In this document: positions 1 to 6,225 of the stretch, piece by piece
Numbering within the stretch: the stretch's first letter is position 1
Layout of the letters: each line of letters opens with the position of its first letter
Assembly (NCBI GenBank): GCA_003557565.1
Contig: PWOG01000282.1
Span: 1-7,005 of the forward strand
DNA from: Desulfobulbaceae bacterium
GTDB taxonomy: Bacteria; Desulfobacterota; Desulfobulbia; Desulfobulbales; Desulfurivibrionaceae
DNA length: 7,005 bases
Reading direction: 5' to 3'
The notes under the pieces: generated by a model
What the model saw: only the letters and a program-made list of their open reading frames with translations
What the model was told of the DNA's origin: nothing
Database searches by the model: none
Translations under genes and position numbers: made by a program

Positions 1-1
1 G

Positions 2-403
2 GAAGCAGAGAATATTCTGGCCGCTGCGGGTGATGATGGTGCAGACCTCGGACAACTAGCCACCGCCAAAGGTTACCAGGTGCGAGAATCCGGCTGGTAT
101 TCCCGCACCACCGTAGACGCCGCCGAGCTGCCTTCCCGGGTAGCCCGCACCGGCTTGACCCTGACCCAGGAACATCCGGTACCCGCTGCGGTTGAGCCGG
201 AAAACGGCAGCTTCTACGTCATCAAGCTGCAGCAACGCCGTCCGGCCAGTGAAGAACTTTTCGCGCGCTGGGCCGAGCCTATCCGCAACAATCTGCTGAT
301 GGCCAAGCAGGAGACAATGTTCGACACCTGGCTCCAGCATCAGTTCCAGACCTCGGAAATCCGCGTCACCACTGAAGACCTGGGAGATCTGCAGAGCCGT
401 TAA
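2..403 (+). CDS. PpiD/SurA-type periplasmic peptidyl-prolyl isomerase, C-terminal fragment (5' truncated by window edge)
   Basis: The frame is open from base 2 to a TAA at 401-403, giving 133 visible residues with no start in view. The segment reads GWYSRTT (about residues 31-37), then a short stretch with FYVIKLQQRRP (71-81), then a helix ending in DTWLQHQ and TSEIRV (116-122). This is the pattern at the C-terminus of PpiD-like proteins in deltaproteobacteria. There, the end of the parvulin-like region gives 'YVV+L..R.P', followed by a helix with 'LL..K+...F..WL' and a final 'EI.V'. The family is anchored by an N-terminal membrane helix and acts in the periplasm as a folding chaperone with a PPIase domain; those parts lie outside the window. 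The GTG at 80 is internal and should not be taken as the start. SurA or another parvulin/SurA_N protein is the alternative. The envelope-chaperone class is fairly likely, but the exact ortholog is not certain. Confidence 0.72.
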   Translation, partial: EAENILAAAGDDGADLGQLATAKGYQVRESGWYSRTTVDAAELPSRVARTGLTLTQEHPVPAAVEPENGSFYVIKLQQRRPASEELFARWAEPIRNNLLMAKQETMFDTWLQHQFQTSEIRVTTEDLGDLQSR

Positions 404-445
404 GCCGCATCGGGCAGGGCAGGCTTGCGTACTGATGCAGGCCTC

Positions 446-486
446 GCCGTCGGTGGTTGCCGCAACCTGCGGCAACCACCGACGGC
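446..486 (+). terminator. Perfect 19-bp hairpin after the PPIase gene, probable terminator without a U-tract
   Basis: The left arm at 446-464 is exactly complementary to the right arm at 468-486, separated by a three-base loop (acc, 465-467). It starts 42 bases after the PPIase stop and ends 57 bases before the next start. The stem strength and position fit a transcription terminator or a 3'-end stabiliser for the upstream mRNA. The sequence after the stem (ttacagg) has no run of T, so it is not a textbook intrinsic terminator. A dispersed palindromic element is the alternative. Confidence 0.55.
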
Positions 487-488
487 TT

Positions 489-504
489 ACAGGACAAATC
501 CTGT
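489..504 (+). other. Second small hairpin, 6-bp stem with CAAA loop
   Basis: ACAGGA (489-494) pairs perfectly with TCCTGT (499-504) around a four-base loop. It begins three bases after the 19-bp hairpin and is followed by ATTTGG. It could be an extension of the terminator region or a small leader structure ahead of the CheW-LysM gene. The stem is short enough to be chance. Confidence 0.3.
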
Positions 505-533
505 ATTTGGTTACGGTTATTGACCTGGGACAC

Positions 534-538
534 TGGAG
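534..538 (+). promoter_or_regulatory. Ribosome binding site that sets the start at 544
   Basis: TGGAG at 534-538 lies five bases before the ATG at 544. The frame stays open upstream to a TTG at 457, but that codon lies inside the 19-bp hairpin and has no Shine-Dalgarno sequence. The 29 residues between the two do not resemble the CheW fold. The ATG at 544 is therefore the preferred start. Confidence 0.7.
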
Positions 539-543
539 AAAAC

Positions 544-3300
544 ATGCCGTCATTCTGGGTGATTGGCCCTGGCGACCACAACTCGCTCGCCATTCGAGGC
601 GAAACGGGCCTGGAAGTTTCCGAGTCGCCGTTGCTCACCATGCTCCCCATGAACATTCCGGCTCTGGCCGGGCTGACCCTGGTGAATGACCAGACCGTAA
701 CGGTGGCCGATCTGGCGGCCTTTTTCGATATCACCCCACCCGCTTCCAATTCGAGTTCCTTTCTTTTTCGTTATCAAGGGCAAAATTCCGCCCTGCTGGC
801 CCCTGCCATGGTCCGCCAGATCGACCTGGCCGATGATCAGCTTTTTCCCTTGCCGGAGACCATCGACCACGAACTGGTGAGCGGCTGCCTAGTGGTGGAT
901 GATCAACCGATGCCGGTGATCGACCTGCGCCGCTTACTGGCAACTTTCACCGGTAAACAAAGCCGCCCGGCCGGCACCACGGTAAAAATCCCGACCTTAA
1001 CCGGCGGGGAAAAAACCGGCTGGCGGATTGTATACGCTGCCGGCAATAAGCCCTTTGCCTTGCCCGGCCAGGAGTTTTCTTCTCCCTTAACCGCCCGGCC
1101 TGCCGCCACCGCAGTGGGCCGAATGCCCGCCGGCATGATCGGCGTTTGCCTTCATCATGGCAAACCCCTGCCGCTCTGGAGCCTGGGAGGACTGCTCCAC
1201 GATGAGCCGTCATCGGCTGAGCAATTTATGCTGACCGGCGGCCCCCAAGGCAGACAGCTGGCAATTGCCGTCGAGGGTGAAGGGGCGGAAATCGACGGCG
1301 GCACCAGCTCTTTACTGCCACTGCCGCCATGGGGACGCCGACCTGGCATCGATAAGGGCTTTGTCTTCGATGGCGAACTGATCCCTTGCCTGGAATTCGA
1401 CGCCCTGGTCCGGGGCCCCGAGCAGAAGACCGGGGACAACTCTCCCCAACCGCTGATTCCTCCCCAGGGAACCTGGGAAGTAACCGAATTTATCCTCGCC
1501 GGCAATCGGCATGCCGTTTTGGAAAACGAGGTGGTCGACGTTCTGCCGCTGCTGCCCTGGTCGCGGGTACCGGGTCTTGCCCCGCTGATCAGGGGAATTA
1601 CCTGCTGGCAGGAGGAGTTATGGCCGGTGGTCGATCTGTCCTGTTATTTCGACGGCCGACTCGACCCCGCCGCCGATGGCGGCATGATTGCCCTGCGGCG
1701 GGGCTCGCACCGGCTGCTTTTGCTGGTTGATCGGGTAACAGGCACCAAGCTGGTGGAGCCCCAAGCCCAGCGGCTTTTACCCTTGAAGGTCCCCCACTCG
1801 CTGGTGGGCGGCTGTTACCTGGATGGGACTGCCGTGGTACTGCTGATCAACGCCCCAGCCATGGCTCATTTTTTCGACCCGGCACTGGTTCGGGAATTTT
1901 GCTCGGTACTCGAGGTCACCCCGGACAGCCGGACGGAAATAAAGGCAGCGGCAACCGCTGCCACGGTATCGGCAGCAAATATTTTTCAACCCGACGATGT
2001 GCCAATGGATTCCACAGTTGCCGGCGACCACGATGAACCCATGAGGGAAAACGGCAATGATCCCCCGCCACATGTCCATGCCCTGGAGATCGAAGAGGAA
2101 ACGACCGCTTCGTCCATCCCGGCGGCCGAAATCAATTCAGAATCATGCCAAAGACCACCCTTGGGGAGCGACGAGGATGCCGGTGCCACCACGGACACCA
2201 TTCCCAGCCCGGAAGTAAACCACGACCAATCGGAACTGTTTTTTATCGCCGACGAAGACATCATTCCGGAGCCTTCTCCCCGGCAGGAAGCAAACCACAA
2301 CCTCGAGCCCCGCTTTATCGCCGACGAAGATATCAGGCCCCCGGAAACCTCTCCCCGGCCGGTGGCAAAAGACGGCGCTTCGCCTTCCGTTTCTCCTCAA
2401 GTAAATAAAGACCCTGCTTCCGAGACCCCCGGCCGGCGGGCGGAAAATTCCGGATCAGCCGATTATTCGGCTTTCGGCAGCCGGCAGCGTCGAAGTCAAC
2501 GGCCTCTTTTCAGGCGCCTTTTTGCTGGATTTAGAGCTGAGCACCATGATATCAAAAGCCGGGTTTCCTCTTCCATGATGTTCACCCGACGCCCTGACCA
2601 GCGCCACAATAGCCGGCGAGTCGCCATCATGGCCGGGGGAGTGCTGGCCGTCGGCTTGTTGGCGGGCTGGTGGGCGATGTCGAACCCCCCGATGGACTCC
2701 TTGCCGCAGGATACCCTTGCCCCGGAAAGTACGCTTGATTACTCCGGCCCGCCGCCTGCACCCGAGCAAAAGGAGCCGGTGAAGCAGCTTGCTGCCGCCG
2801 CCCTTCCCTCTCCGGAGCAGCAACCGGACTTTCAGGAAGAGCAGATACAGCGCATAAAAGTACCCGAAACCGATCACAGGGTTGATCCTGAACGTGGCCA
2901 CGAGGTGCCACAGATTGCGGCAAGCGGGACGACGAGGCGTACATCAGTACGTGAGCCGACCCGATCGCCACAAGATGAGGTGCCCCGTGATCGCTTACAA
3001 GAGCTCCCGGTTGCCGCCGGCGGGGAAACCGAACCGCCCCAACATGACGGCACCAGCACTGCTGCCCGGGCGACGGCCGCGACACCGCTGGACCAGGGCG
3101 CCAAATCCGCAACTCAAAGGCCCCCGGCAATCCCCAGCGGCGAACGATATGTGGTTAAAAAGGGGGACAGTCTGTGGAGAATTTCAGAACGCTTCCTGGG
3201 GGAGCCGGAAAATTATGAGGCCCTGGCCCGCAGAAACGGTATCGCCAACCCCAACATTATCCACCCCGGCCAGACCCTGATTATAGAAGTCGGGCCCTGA
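544..3300 (+). CDS. Triple CheW-like domain membrane protein with periplasmic LysM domain
   Basis: The protein has 918 residues. Residues 1-133, 159-289 and 313-440 each read as a diverged CheW domain made of two half-barrels. Each half ends in a recognisable 'G...(hydrophobic)..PV(I/V)DL..LL' strand: MPVIDLRRLL at 122-132, PLPLWSLGGLL at 208-218 and LWPVVDLSCYF at 359-369. Domain 3 is the best preserved, with LIRGI at 348-352 and LLLLVDRVTG at 391-400 as in CheW. Residues 441-640 are acidic, proline-rich and probably disordered, with an imperfect 25-residue repeat. Residues 641-692 are rich in arginine. Residues 693-713 (VAIMAGGVLAVGLLAGWW and on) form one membrane helix. Residues 714-867 are a Pro/Gln-rich spacer. 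Residues 868-916 are a LysM domain (YVVKKGDSLWRI ... IIHPGQTLII), which binds peptidoglycan glycan chains. Arginines before the helix predict N-in, C-out topology. CheW proteins bridge receptors and CheA kinases. Here the role is inferred only: an adaptor or scaffold tied to the cell wall. No signalling partner lies in the window. The domain calls are firm for LysM and TM, good for CheW domain 3, and weaker for domains 1 and 2. Confidence 0.85.
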   Translation: MPSFWVIGPGDHNSLAIRGETGLEVSESPLLTMLPMNIPALAGLTLVNDQTVTVADLAAFFDITPPASNSSSFLFRYQGQNSALLAPAMVRQIDLADDQLFPLPETIDHELVSGCLVVDDQPMPVIDLRRLLATFTGKQSRPAGTTVKIPTLTGGEKTGWRIVYAAGNKPFALPGQEFSSPLTARPAATAVGRMPAGMIGVCLHHGKPLPLWSLGGLLHDEPSSAEQFMLTGGPQGRQLAIAVEGEGAEIDGGTSSLLPLPPWGRRPGIDKGFVFDGELIPCLEFDALVRGPEQKTGDNSPQPLIPPQGTWEVTEFILAGNRHAVLENEVVDVLPLLPWSRVPGLAPLIRGITCWQEELWPVVDLSCYFDGRLDPAADGGMIALRRGSHRLLLLVDRVTGTKLVEPQAQRLLPLKVPHSLVGGCYLDGTAVVLLINAPAMAHFFDPALVREFCSVLEVTPDSRTEIKAAATAATVSAANIFQPDDVPMDSTVAGDHDEPMRENGNDPPPHVHALEIEEETTASSIPAAEINSESCQRPPLGSDEDAGATTDTIPSPEVNHDQSELFFIADEDIIPEPSPRQEANHNLEPRFIADEDIRPPETSPRPVAKDGASPSVSPQVNKDPASETPGRRAENSGSADYSAFGSRQRRSQRPLFRRLFAGFRAEHHDIKSRVSSSMMFTRRPDQRHNSRRVAIMAGGVLAVGLLAGWWAMSNPPMDSLPQDTLAPESTLDYSGPPPAPEQKEPVKQLAAAALPSPEQQPDFQEEQIQRIKVPETDHRVDPERGHEVPQIAASGTTRRTSVREPTRSPQDEVPRDRLQELPVAAGGETEPPQHDGTSTAARATAATPLDQGAKSATQRPPAIPSGERYVVKKGDSLWRISERFLGEPENYEALARRNGIANPNIIHPGQTLIIEVGP
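2212..2361 (+). repeat. Imperfect tandem 25-residue repeat in the CheW-LysM linker
   Basis: Two adjacent units, residues 557-581 and 582-606 of the protein, share the order E(V/A)NH, then FIADEDI, then SPR. The DNA tttatcgccgacgaaga is identical at 2242-2258 and 2314-2330, 72 bases apart; a one-residue shift is absorbed before the core. The repeat lies in the predicted disordered cytoplasmic linker. It may be a duplicated short binding peptide or a recent slippage duplication that only lengthens the tether. Confidence 0.6.
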
Positions 3301-3506
3301 CCAAACCGGTGCTGATCACGCCGCCCAGGGCGGCAGCCGCGGGATCGGCTCGTCCCCCGAACACGATATCTTAGATCCCGGGGTCAAGGTCGCACAAGGC
3401 ATCCAGAACATAGAGCATGCAGGTGCTCCTGCTTAACGCCCGGTCAGGAGCACCGTACCGGCATCCACCCGGAGCGTCAGTGGCAGGCAGGGGAAGGTCT
3501 GCCGAG
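3301..3506. other. Convergent intergenic gap, no gene seen
   Basis: This gap separates the stop of the CheW-LysM gene from the stop of the transglycosylase gene on the other strand. I see no ORF with a credible start or protein pattern. It holds GCCGCC/GGCGGC around CAG (3320-3334), a widely spaced CGGGATC/GATCCCG pair (3340-3346 and 3374-3380), and the longer hairpin listed separately. None is followed by a T-run on either strand. Confidence 0.6.
3422..3454. terminator. 10-bp inverted repeat between convergent genes, possible bidirectional terminator
   Basis: GGTGCTCCTG (3422-3431) is perfectly complementary to CAGGAGCACC (3445-3454) with a 13-base loop. Its position between two converging stop codons suits a shared terminator. 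Neither strand shows a U-tract after the stem, and the loop is long, so this is a weak call. Confidence 0.35.
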
Positions 3507-5483
3507 TTATTCAGGGCAGGCAAAGCGGCGGGACCCGGAAATACCGCCCAGGGTATTGGCCGCCAACACCCCCGGTTGTTCACCCAGCTTCCATTCATAG
3601 ATGGTGGCAAAGGCCAGGATGCGGGGCACATAATCCCGGGTTTCATAATAGGGTAAGGTTTCCAGCCAGACGTCCGGATCGGTTTGGGGGCGTTGTTCAA
3701 TCCAGCGCGTAACGGCACTGATGCCAGCGTTATAGGCGGCGGCGACGTAAATCCAGTTGCCGTCAAAGTGTTCTTCCAGCTCGGCCAGATGGGCTATTCC
3801 CAGGGCGATATTGGTCGCCGGATCCATCAGATCGGCGGTGCCGTTGTAACCCAGCCCGTTGCGTCTTGCCACCTCCCGGGCGGTACCCGGCATGAGCTGC
3901 AACAATCCACGCGCCCCGGCCGGTGAACGGGCATCCGGCTGCATGGACGACTCGGCGCGCATCAATCCGTATACCAGCGCCGGATTGACCTTCCGGTATT
4001 CAGCTTCAGTCAGGACATGGATTTTTTCGGCCATGGGAAAGCGCCACGGGTAAGCCCGGCGGTGACTGGAGTTGTTAAGCACGGCAATGGCGCGATCATA
4101 CCAGCCCTGATCAGCCATGAGCAGAGCCGCCTGCTCCAGCTCCAACGGGCTCAAGCGGCCGGACATCCTGGCCCAGGTACGTCGGGCATGGTTGTGCAGG
4201 CCAACCTGAAACAGCTCCATGGCCCGCTCCCACTCGGCATCCCGTACCAGGCGATCCTGAACGCCGGTATCGGGGGTGAGTTCCTGGTTGCAGAGGCTGA
4301 AATCCCTGCCCAACTGGGCCGAAGCCAGAAAGCCGTAGTAGTTGGGCTCAGCGGACAATGTTTCCAGGACGGTTTGCGCTTGCGGAGGGTCAATGGCCGC
4401 TAGAGCGCGACCGCTCCAGTAGCGCCAGCGGGAGCGCGCCTGCTCGCCGGCATCCATATCCCGGATGCTTGCCAGCACCTCCGGCCAGTCGCCGTGGGCC
4501 ATGGCGGCGCGGGCGCGCCACTGCAGCATCTGCTGATCGCGGGCGGAGGCGGGCAGCTCATCAATGACCGCCATCGCCCCGTCGTCCAGCGCCACCGCCC
4601 GGAACAGGGCCAGTTCGCGTTCAATGGCGGATCGCTCGGCAGCGGACCAGTTAAAGGCAGACTGGAGTTGCTGCCATTTTTCTCCGGCCCCCTCCCAATC
4701 GCTGCGCGCAAGTTGCCGCAGTCCCCGGCCCACCAGTTGCCGGGCATACTGGTTATCGTCCCACTGCACGGCCCGACCCAGGGTCTCATGGGACCGGGTC
4801 TGCATGATCAGCCAATGCTCGGCCCACCGGCGATGATCCTCCCCCAGATAGCGACGCAGGTAACGGGCCAGGCTCAAGTTGCCGGCATCGACCGCCAGCC
4901 GGAATCGCTGCCAGGCGACATCAGGATCCGGGTTGCCCCGGCTTCGCCACCAGTCGAAGACCGGCTCGCAGGCCTCGGGGCGGGACCGGCCGGACAACCA
5001 CAGCGCCTCAATTTCTTCCTCCAACCCGGCGTGATCCTCCCCTTTGATCCGGGCCCGGATCAGGTGGCAACGAACCTCGGTGTTGGATGAATCCCGCCCG
5101 TGACGCAGCAGCGTATCATACTCTCCCTGCCGGCCCAGGCTCCGTAACCAAGTGGTCTCCAATGCTCCGGCAAACGACCAGTCGCGGTACCGGTTCAGAA
5201 AATTCTCCATCACCCCGGCCGGCACCTGATCGGCGCGCTGTCTCAGCAGTTCAAATTCCAGGTAAGGAACCAGCGGATAATCGGGCAGGGAGCCGATGGC
5301 CAGAACCAGGCCCACCAAATCACCGCGTTTAGCCGCCTCCCAACCCTGACGGAAGGTTTCGCGCTCCCGCTCCCGCTCACTTATATGCTCGTGGCCGGCC
5401 CAAACGGAATTAACGGCAAAAAAGGTCATAACCAGACAGCCCAGTACAACGATTGCCCGGCAATAAAGCAGCCCTGCTTTCAT
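3507..5483 (-). CDS. slt: Slt70-like soluble lytic murein transglycosylase
   Basis: From the ATG at 5483 the product has 658 residues, close to the 645 of E. coli Slt70. Residues 1-29 are a Sec signal peptide: MKAGLL, a hydrophobic core, and VWA before the cut, with no lipobox cysteine. An (ER)n-rich start follows. Residues of about 40-480 are alpha-helical solenoid, with family hallmarks YWSGRALAA (355-363) and YYGFLASAQLG (382-392). The C-terminal SLT domain carries the catalytic glutamate E511 in RAESSM, the GLLQLMP motif (526-532) and AAAYNAG (581-587). The enzyme cleaves the MurNAc-GlcNAc bond in the periplasm and forms 1,6-anhydro-MurNAc ends. The frame is also open upstream to an ATG at 5621 that has a good ribosome site. 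That start would bury the signal peptide behind 46 residues, so I prefer 5483. Its ATG overlaps the TGA of the small upstream frame (ATGA), which suggests translational coupling. Confidence 0.92.
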   Translation of the reverse strand: MKAGLLYCRAIVVLGCLVMTFFAVNSVWAGHEHISERERERETFRQGWEAAKRGDLVGLVLAIGSLPDYPLVPYLEFELLRQRADQVPAGVMENFLNRYRDWSFAGALETTWLRSLGRQGEYDTLLRHGRDSSNTEVRCHLIRARIKGEDHAGLEEEIEALWLSGRSRPEACEPVFDWWRSRGNPDPDVAWQRFRLAVDAGNLSLARYLRRYLGEDHRRWAEHWLIMQTRSHETLGRAVQWDDNQYARQLVGRGLRQLARSDWEGAGEKWQQLQSAFNWSAAERSAIERELALFRAVALDDGAMAVIDELPASARDQQMLQWRARAAMAHGDWPEVLASIRDMDAGEQARSRWRYWSGRALAAIDPPQAQTVLETLSAEPNYYGFLASAQLGRDFSLCNQELTPDTGVQDRLVRDAEWERAMELFQVGLHNHARRTWARMSGRLSPLELEQAALLMADQGWYDRAIAVLNNSSHRRAYPWRFPMAEKIHVLTEAEYRKVNPALVYGLMRAESSMQPDARSPAGARGLLQLMPGTAREVARRNGLGYNGTADLMDPATNIALGIAHLAELEEHFDGNWIYVAAAYNAGISAVTRWIEQRPQTDPDVWLETLPYYETRDYVPRILAFATIYEWKLGEQPGVLAANTLGGISGSRRFACPE

Positions 5484-5621
5484 AATATCAATATTCCTGT
5501 TTGCTTGCCGGAGGCATCCCGAATCACGGGGCTTACCGACCGCCCCTTTTTTTACCGAGGAAATATCGCCAAGCATCCTGGCCAAGGTATACAACAATGA
5601 GCGAAAAGCACCGATTTTCAT
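5480..5621 (-). pseudogene. Small (~46-residue) conserved-looking ORF with an apparent frameshift, upstream of slt
   Basis: The ATG at 5621 has a strong ribosome site, and the first 30 residues read MKIGAFRSLLYTLARMLGD, then SSVKKGAVGK. This resembles the start of small basic bacterial proteins that I recall with the pattern 'LAR.LGD..AVK.G.VGK+I.RR..GK.TGR'. In the frame as given it runs straight into slt. If one base is skipped after residue 30 or so, the next codons read VIRDASGKQTGILIL and then a TGA at 5482-5480. That matches the expected second half and ends exactly in an ATGA overlap with the slt start. Candidate slip sites on the minus strand are A7-G4 (complement of 5543-5553) and C4 (5528-5531). 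It may be a sequencing error, a true mutation or programmed slippage. The family assignment is from memory and of moderate strength, and the function is unknown. Confidence 0.45.
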
Positions 5622-5628
5622 TTGATTG

Positions 5629-5635
5629 CCCCTTT
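5629..5635 (-). promoter_or_regulatory. Strong ribosome binding site before the small ORF at 5621
   Basis: On the minus strand AAAGGGG is followed by a seven-base spacer and ATG. By contrast, the slt ATG at 5483 has only AGGA, 11 bases away. This supports a separate translated small ORF starting at 5621, with slt reached by coupling, rather than a mis-extended slt. Confidence 0.6.
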
Positions 5636-5732
5636 CAGCCGACGATTACGGATAAACCCCTTGGTTCTCGAACCCGCCCGGGGACCGGCTGGGCCGCACT
5701 TTTTTGGGGCCCAAGGTCGAGTGCAGCAAGGC

Positions 5733-6140
5733 TTATCGGGGGATAAATTCCCCACAATTGTTGCATTTCTGGCCGTGTTTATAAAAGAAAAGCGGAAAGC
5801 CCAGCAACAAAAACACCAAATATGCCGGCTTCTTACCCTGGGTATAAGGTTTAAGGTCGGTGCTGCCGCACTTTGGACAAGTATCCCGGCTTTCTTCAAA
5901 TTCCGCATCAACCAGCGCGGACAGATCCTGTGCCAGAATTTCCTTCGCCTGGTCATGGAATTGGGCCGGTACCTGCACCTTGACGCCACCCAGGGCGTTT
6001 GAATACAGCCACTGCATGTTGATGGTATGCTCATCGGCGATGAACACCGGTATCCCTTCGGCTTCCAGCCTGGATTGGGCAAGATGTGCCTCATGGGGGA
6101 ATGAAAAGGAGGCGACGGTGGTAAATTCTGGGCTGTTCAT
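5733..6140 (-). CDS. DUF2007-type protein with a zinc ribbon and a hydrophobic segment
   Basis: The product has 135 residues. Residues 5-75 follow the DUF2007 'putative signal-transducing protein' pattern: FTTVASFSFPHEAHLAQSRL, then GIPVFIADE (29-37), then GGVKVQVP (51-58) and a helix (FHDQAKEIL). The family has a small ferredoxin-like fold without a settled function. A four-cysteine zinc-binding set follows: CPKC at 88-91 and CNNC at 126-129. Between the pairs lies a hydrophobic run at 107-121 (YLVFLLLGFPLFFY), long enough to insert in or dip into the membrane. The start is favoured because the domain begins at residue 6. There is no Shine-Dalgarno before it, and a promoter-like pair ends six bases upstream, so the mRNA may be leaderless. 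The gene lies 85 bases after the ATP-grasp gene and 111 bases before the small ORF. The family call is good, but its role here is unknown. Confidence 0.82.
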   Translation of the reverse strand: MNSPEFTTVASFSFPHEAHLAQSRLEAEGIPVFIADEHTINMQWLYSNALGGVKVQVPAQFHDQAKEILAQDLSALVDAEFEESRDTCPKCGSTDLKPYTQGKKPAYLVFLLLGFPLFFYKHGQKCNNCGEFIPR

Positions 6141-6146
6141 GCAACA

Positions 6147-6175
6147 ATAATAACATAGACCAGATTTCTCGCCAA
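6147..6175 (-). promoter_or_regulatory. Candidate sigma-70-type promoter for the DUF2007 gene, possibly leaderless
   Basis: On the minus strand TTGGCG (6175-6170, four of six matches to TTGACA) is followed by a 17-base spacer and TATTAT (6152-6147, five of six matches to TATAAT). The expected start of transcription falls at about 6140, the A of the ATG. The region is locally A/T-rich compared with its surroundings. It is a pattern match only. Confidence 0.4.
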
Positions 6176-6225
6176 AAGCAAAGACGGGGGCAGGTGGTCA
6201 CCGGGGCAACACGACTAAGTTTATT

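Noticed and set aside
520..525. TTGACC as a -35 box for the CheW-LysM gene
   Set aside because: It lies only 18 bases before the ATG, so any -10 and start would fall inside the coding region.
457..543. In-frame upstream extension of the CheW-LysM gene from a TTG at 457
   Set aside because: The codon lies inside the 19-bp hairpin, has no ribosome site and adds residues unlike the CheW start. The ATG at 544 has TGGAG at good spacing.
2627..3130. Long open minus-strand frame opposite the CheW-LysM spacer
   Set aside because: It is Pro/Arg/Ala-rich low-complexity translation of the GC-rich complementary strand with no motif or ribosome site. The + frame carries the TM helix and leads into LysM.
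5363..5378. CTCCCG hexamer repeat in slt (Ser-Glu-Arg-Glu-Arg stretch)
   Set aside because: Fewer than three full units. It encodes a short charged stretch after the signal peptide, too little to call a phase-variable repeat.
5484..5621. N-terminal extension of Slt from the ATG at 5621
   Set aside because: It would place 46 residues, including basic ones, before a clean Sec signal peptide that begins at 5483. The extension is better explained as a separate small ORF with a frameshift.
5663..5674. GGTTCTCGAACC (GGTTCGAGAACC on the minus strand) as a tRNA T-arm
   Set aside because: The flanking bases do not form a five-pair T-stem and no acceptor or anticodon arms can be drawn around it.
6036..6053. 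FIADE in the DUF2007 protein resembling FIADEDI of the CheW-LysM linker
   Set aside because: Five residues only. In DUF2007 it lies in a domain strand, so it is probably coincidence.
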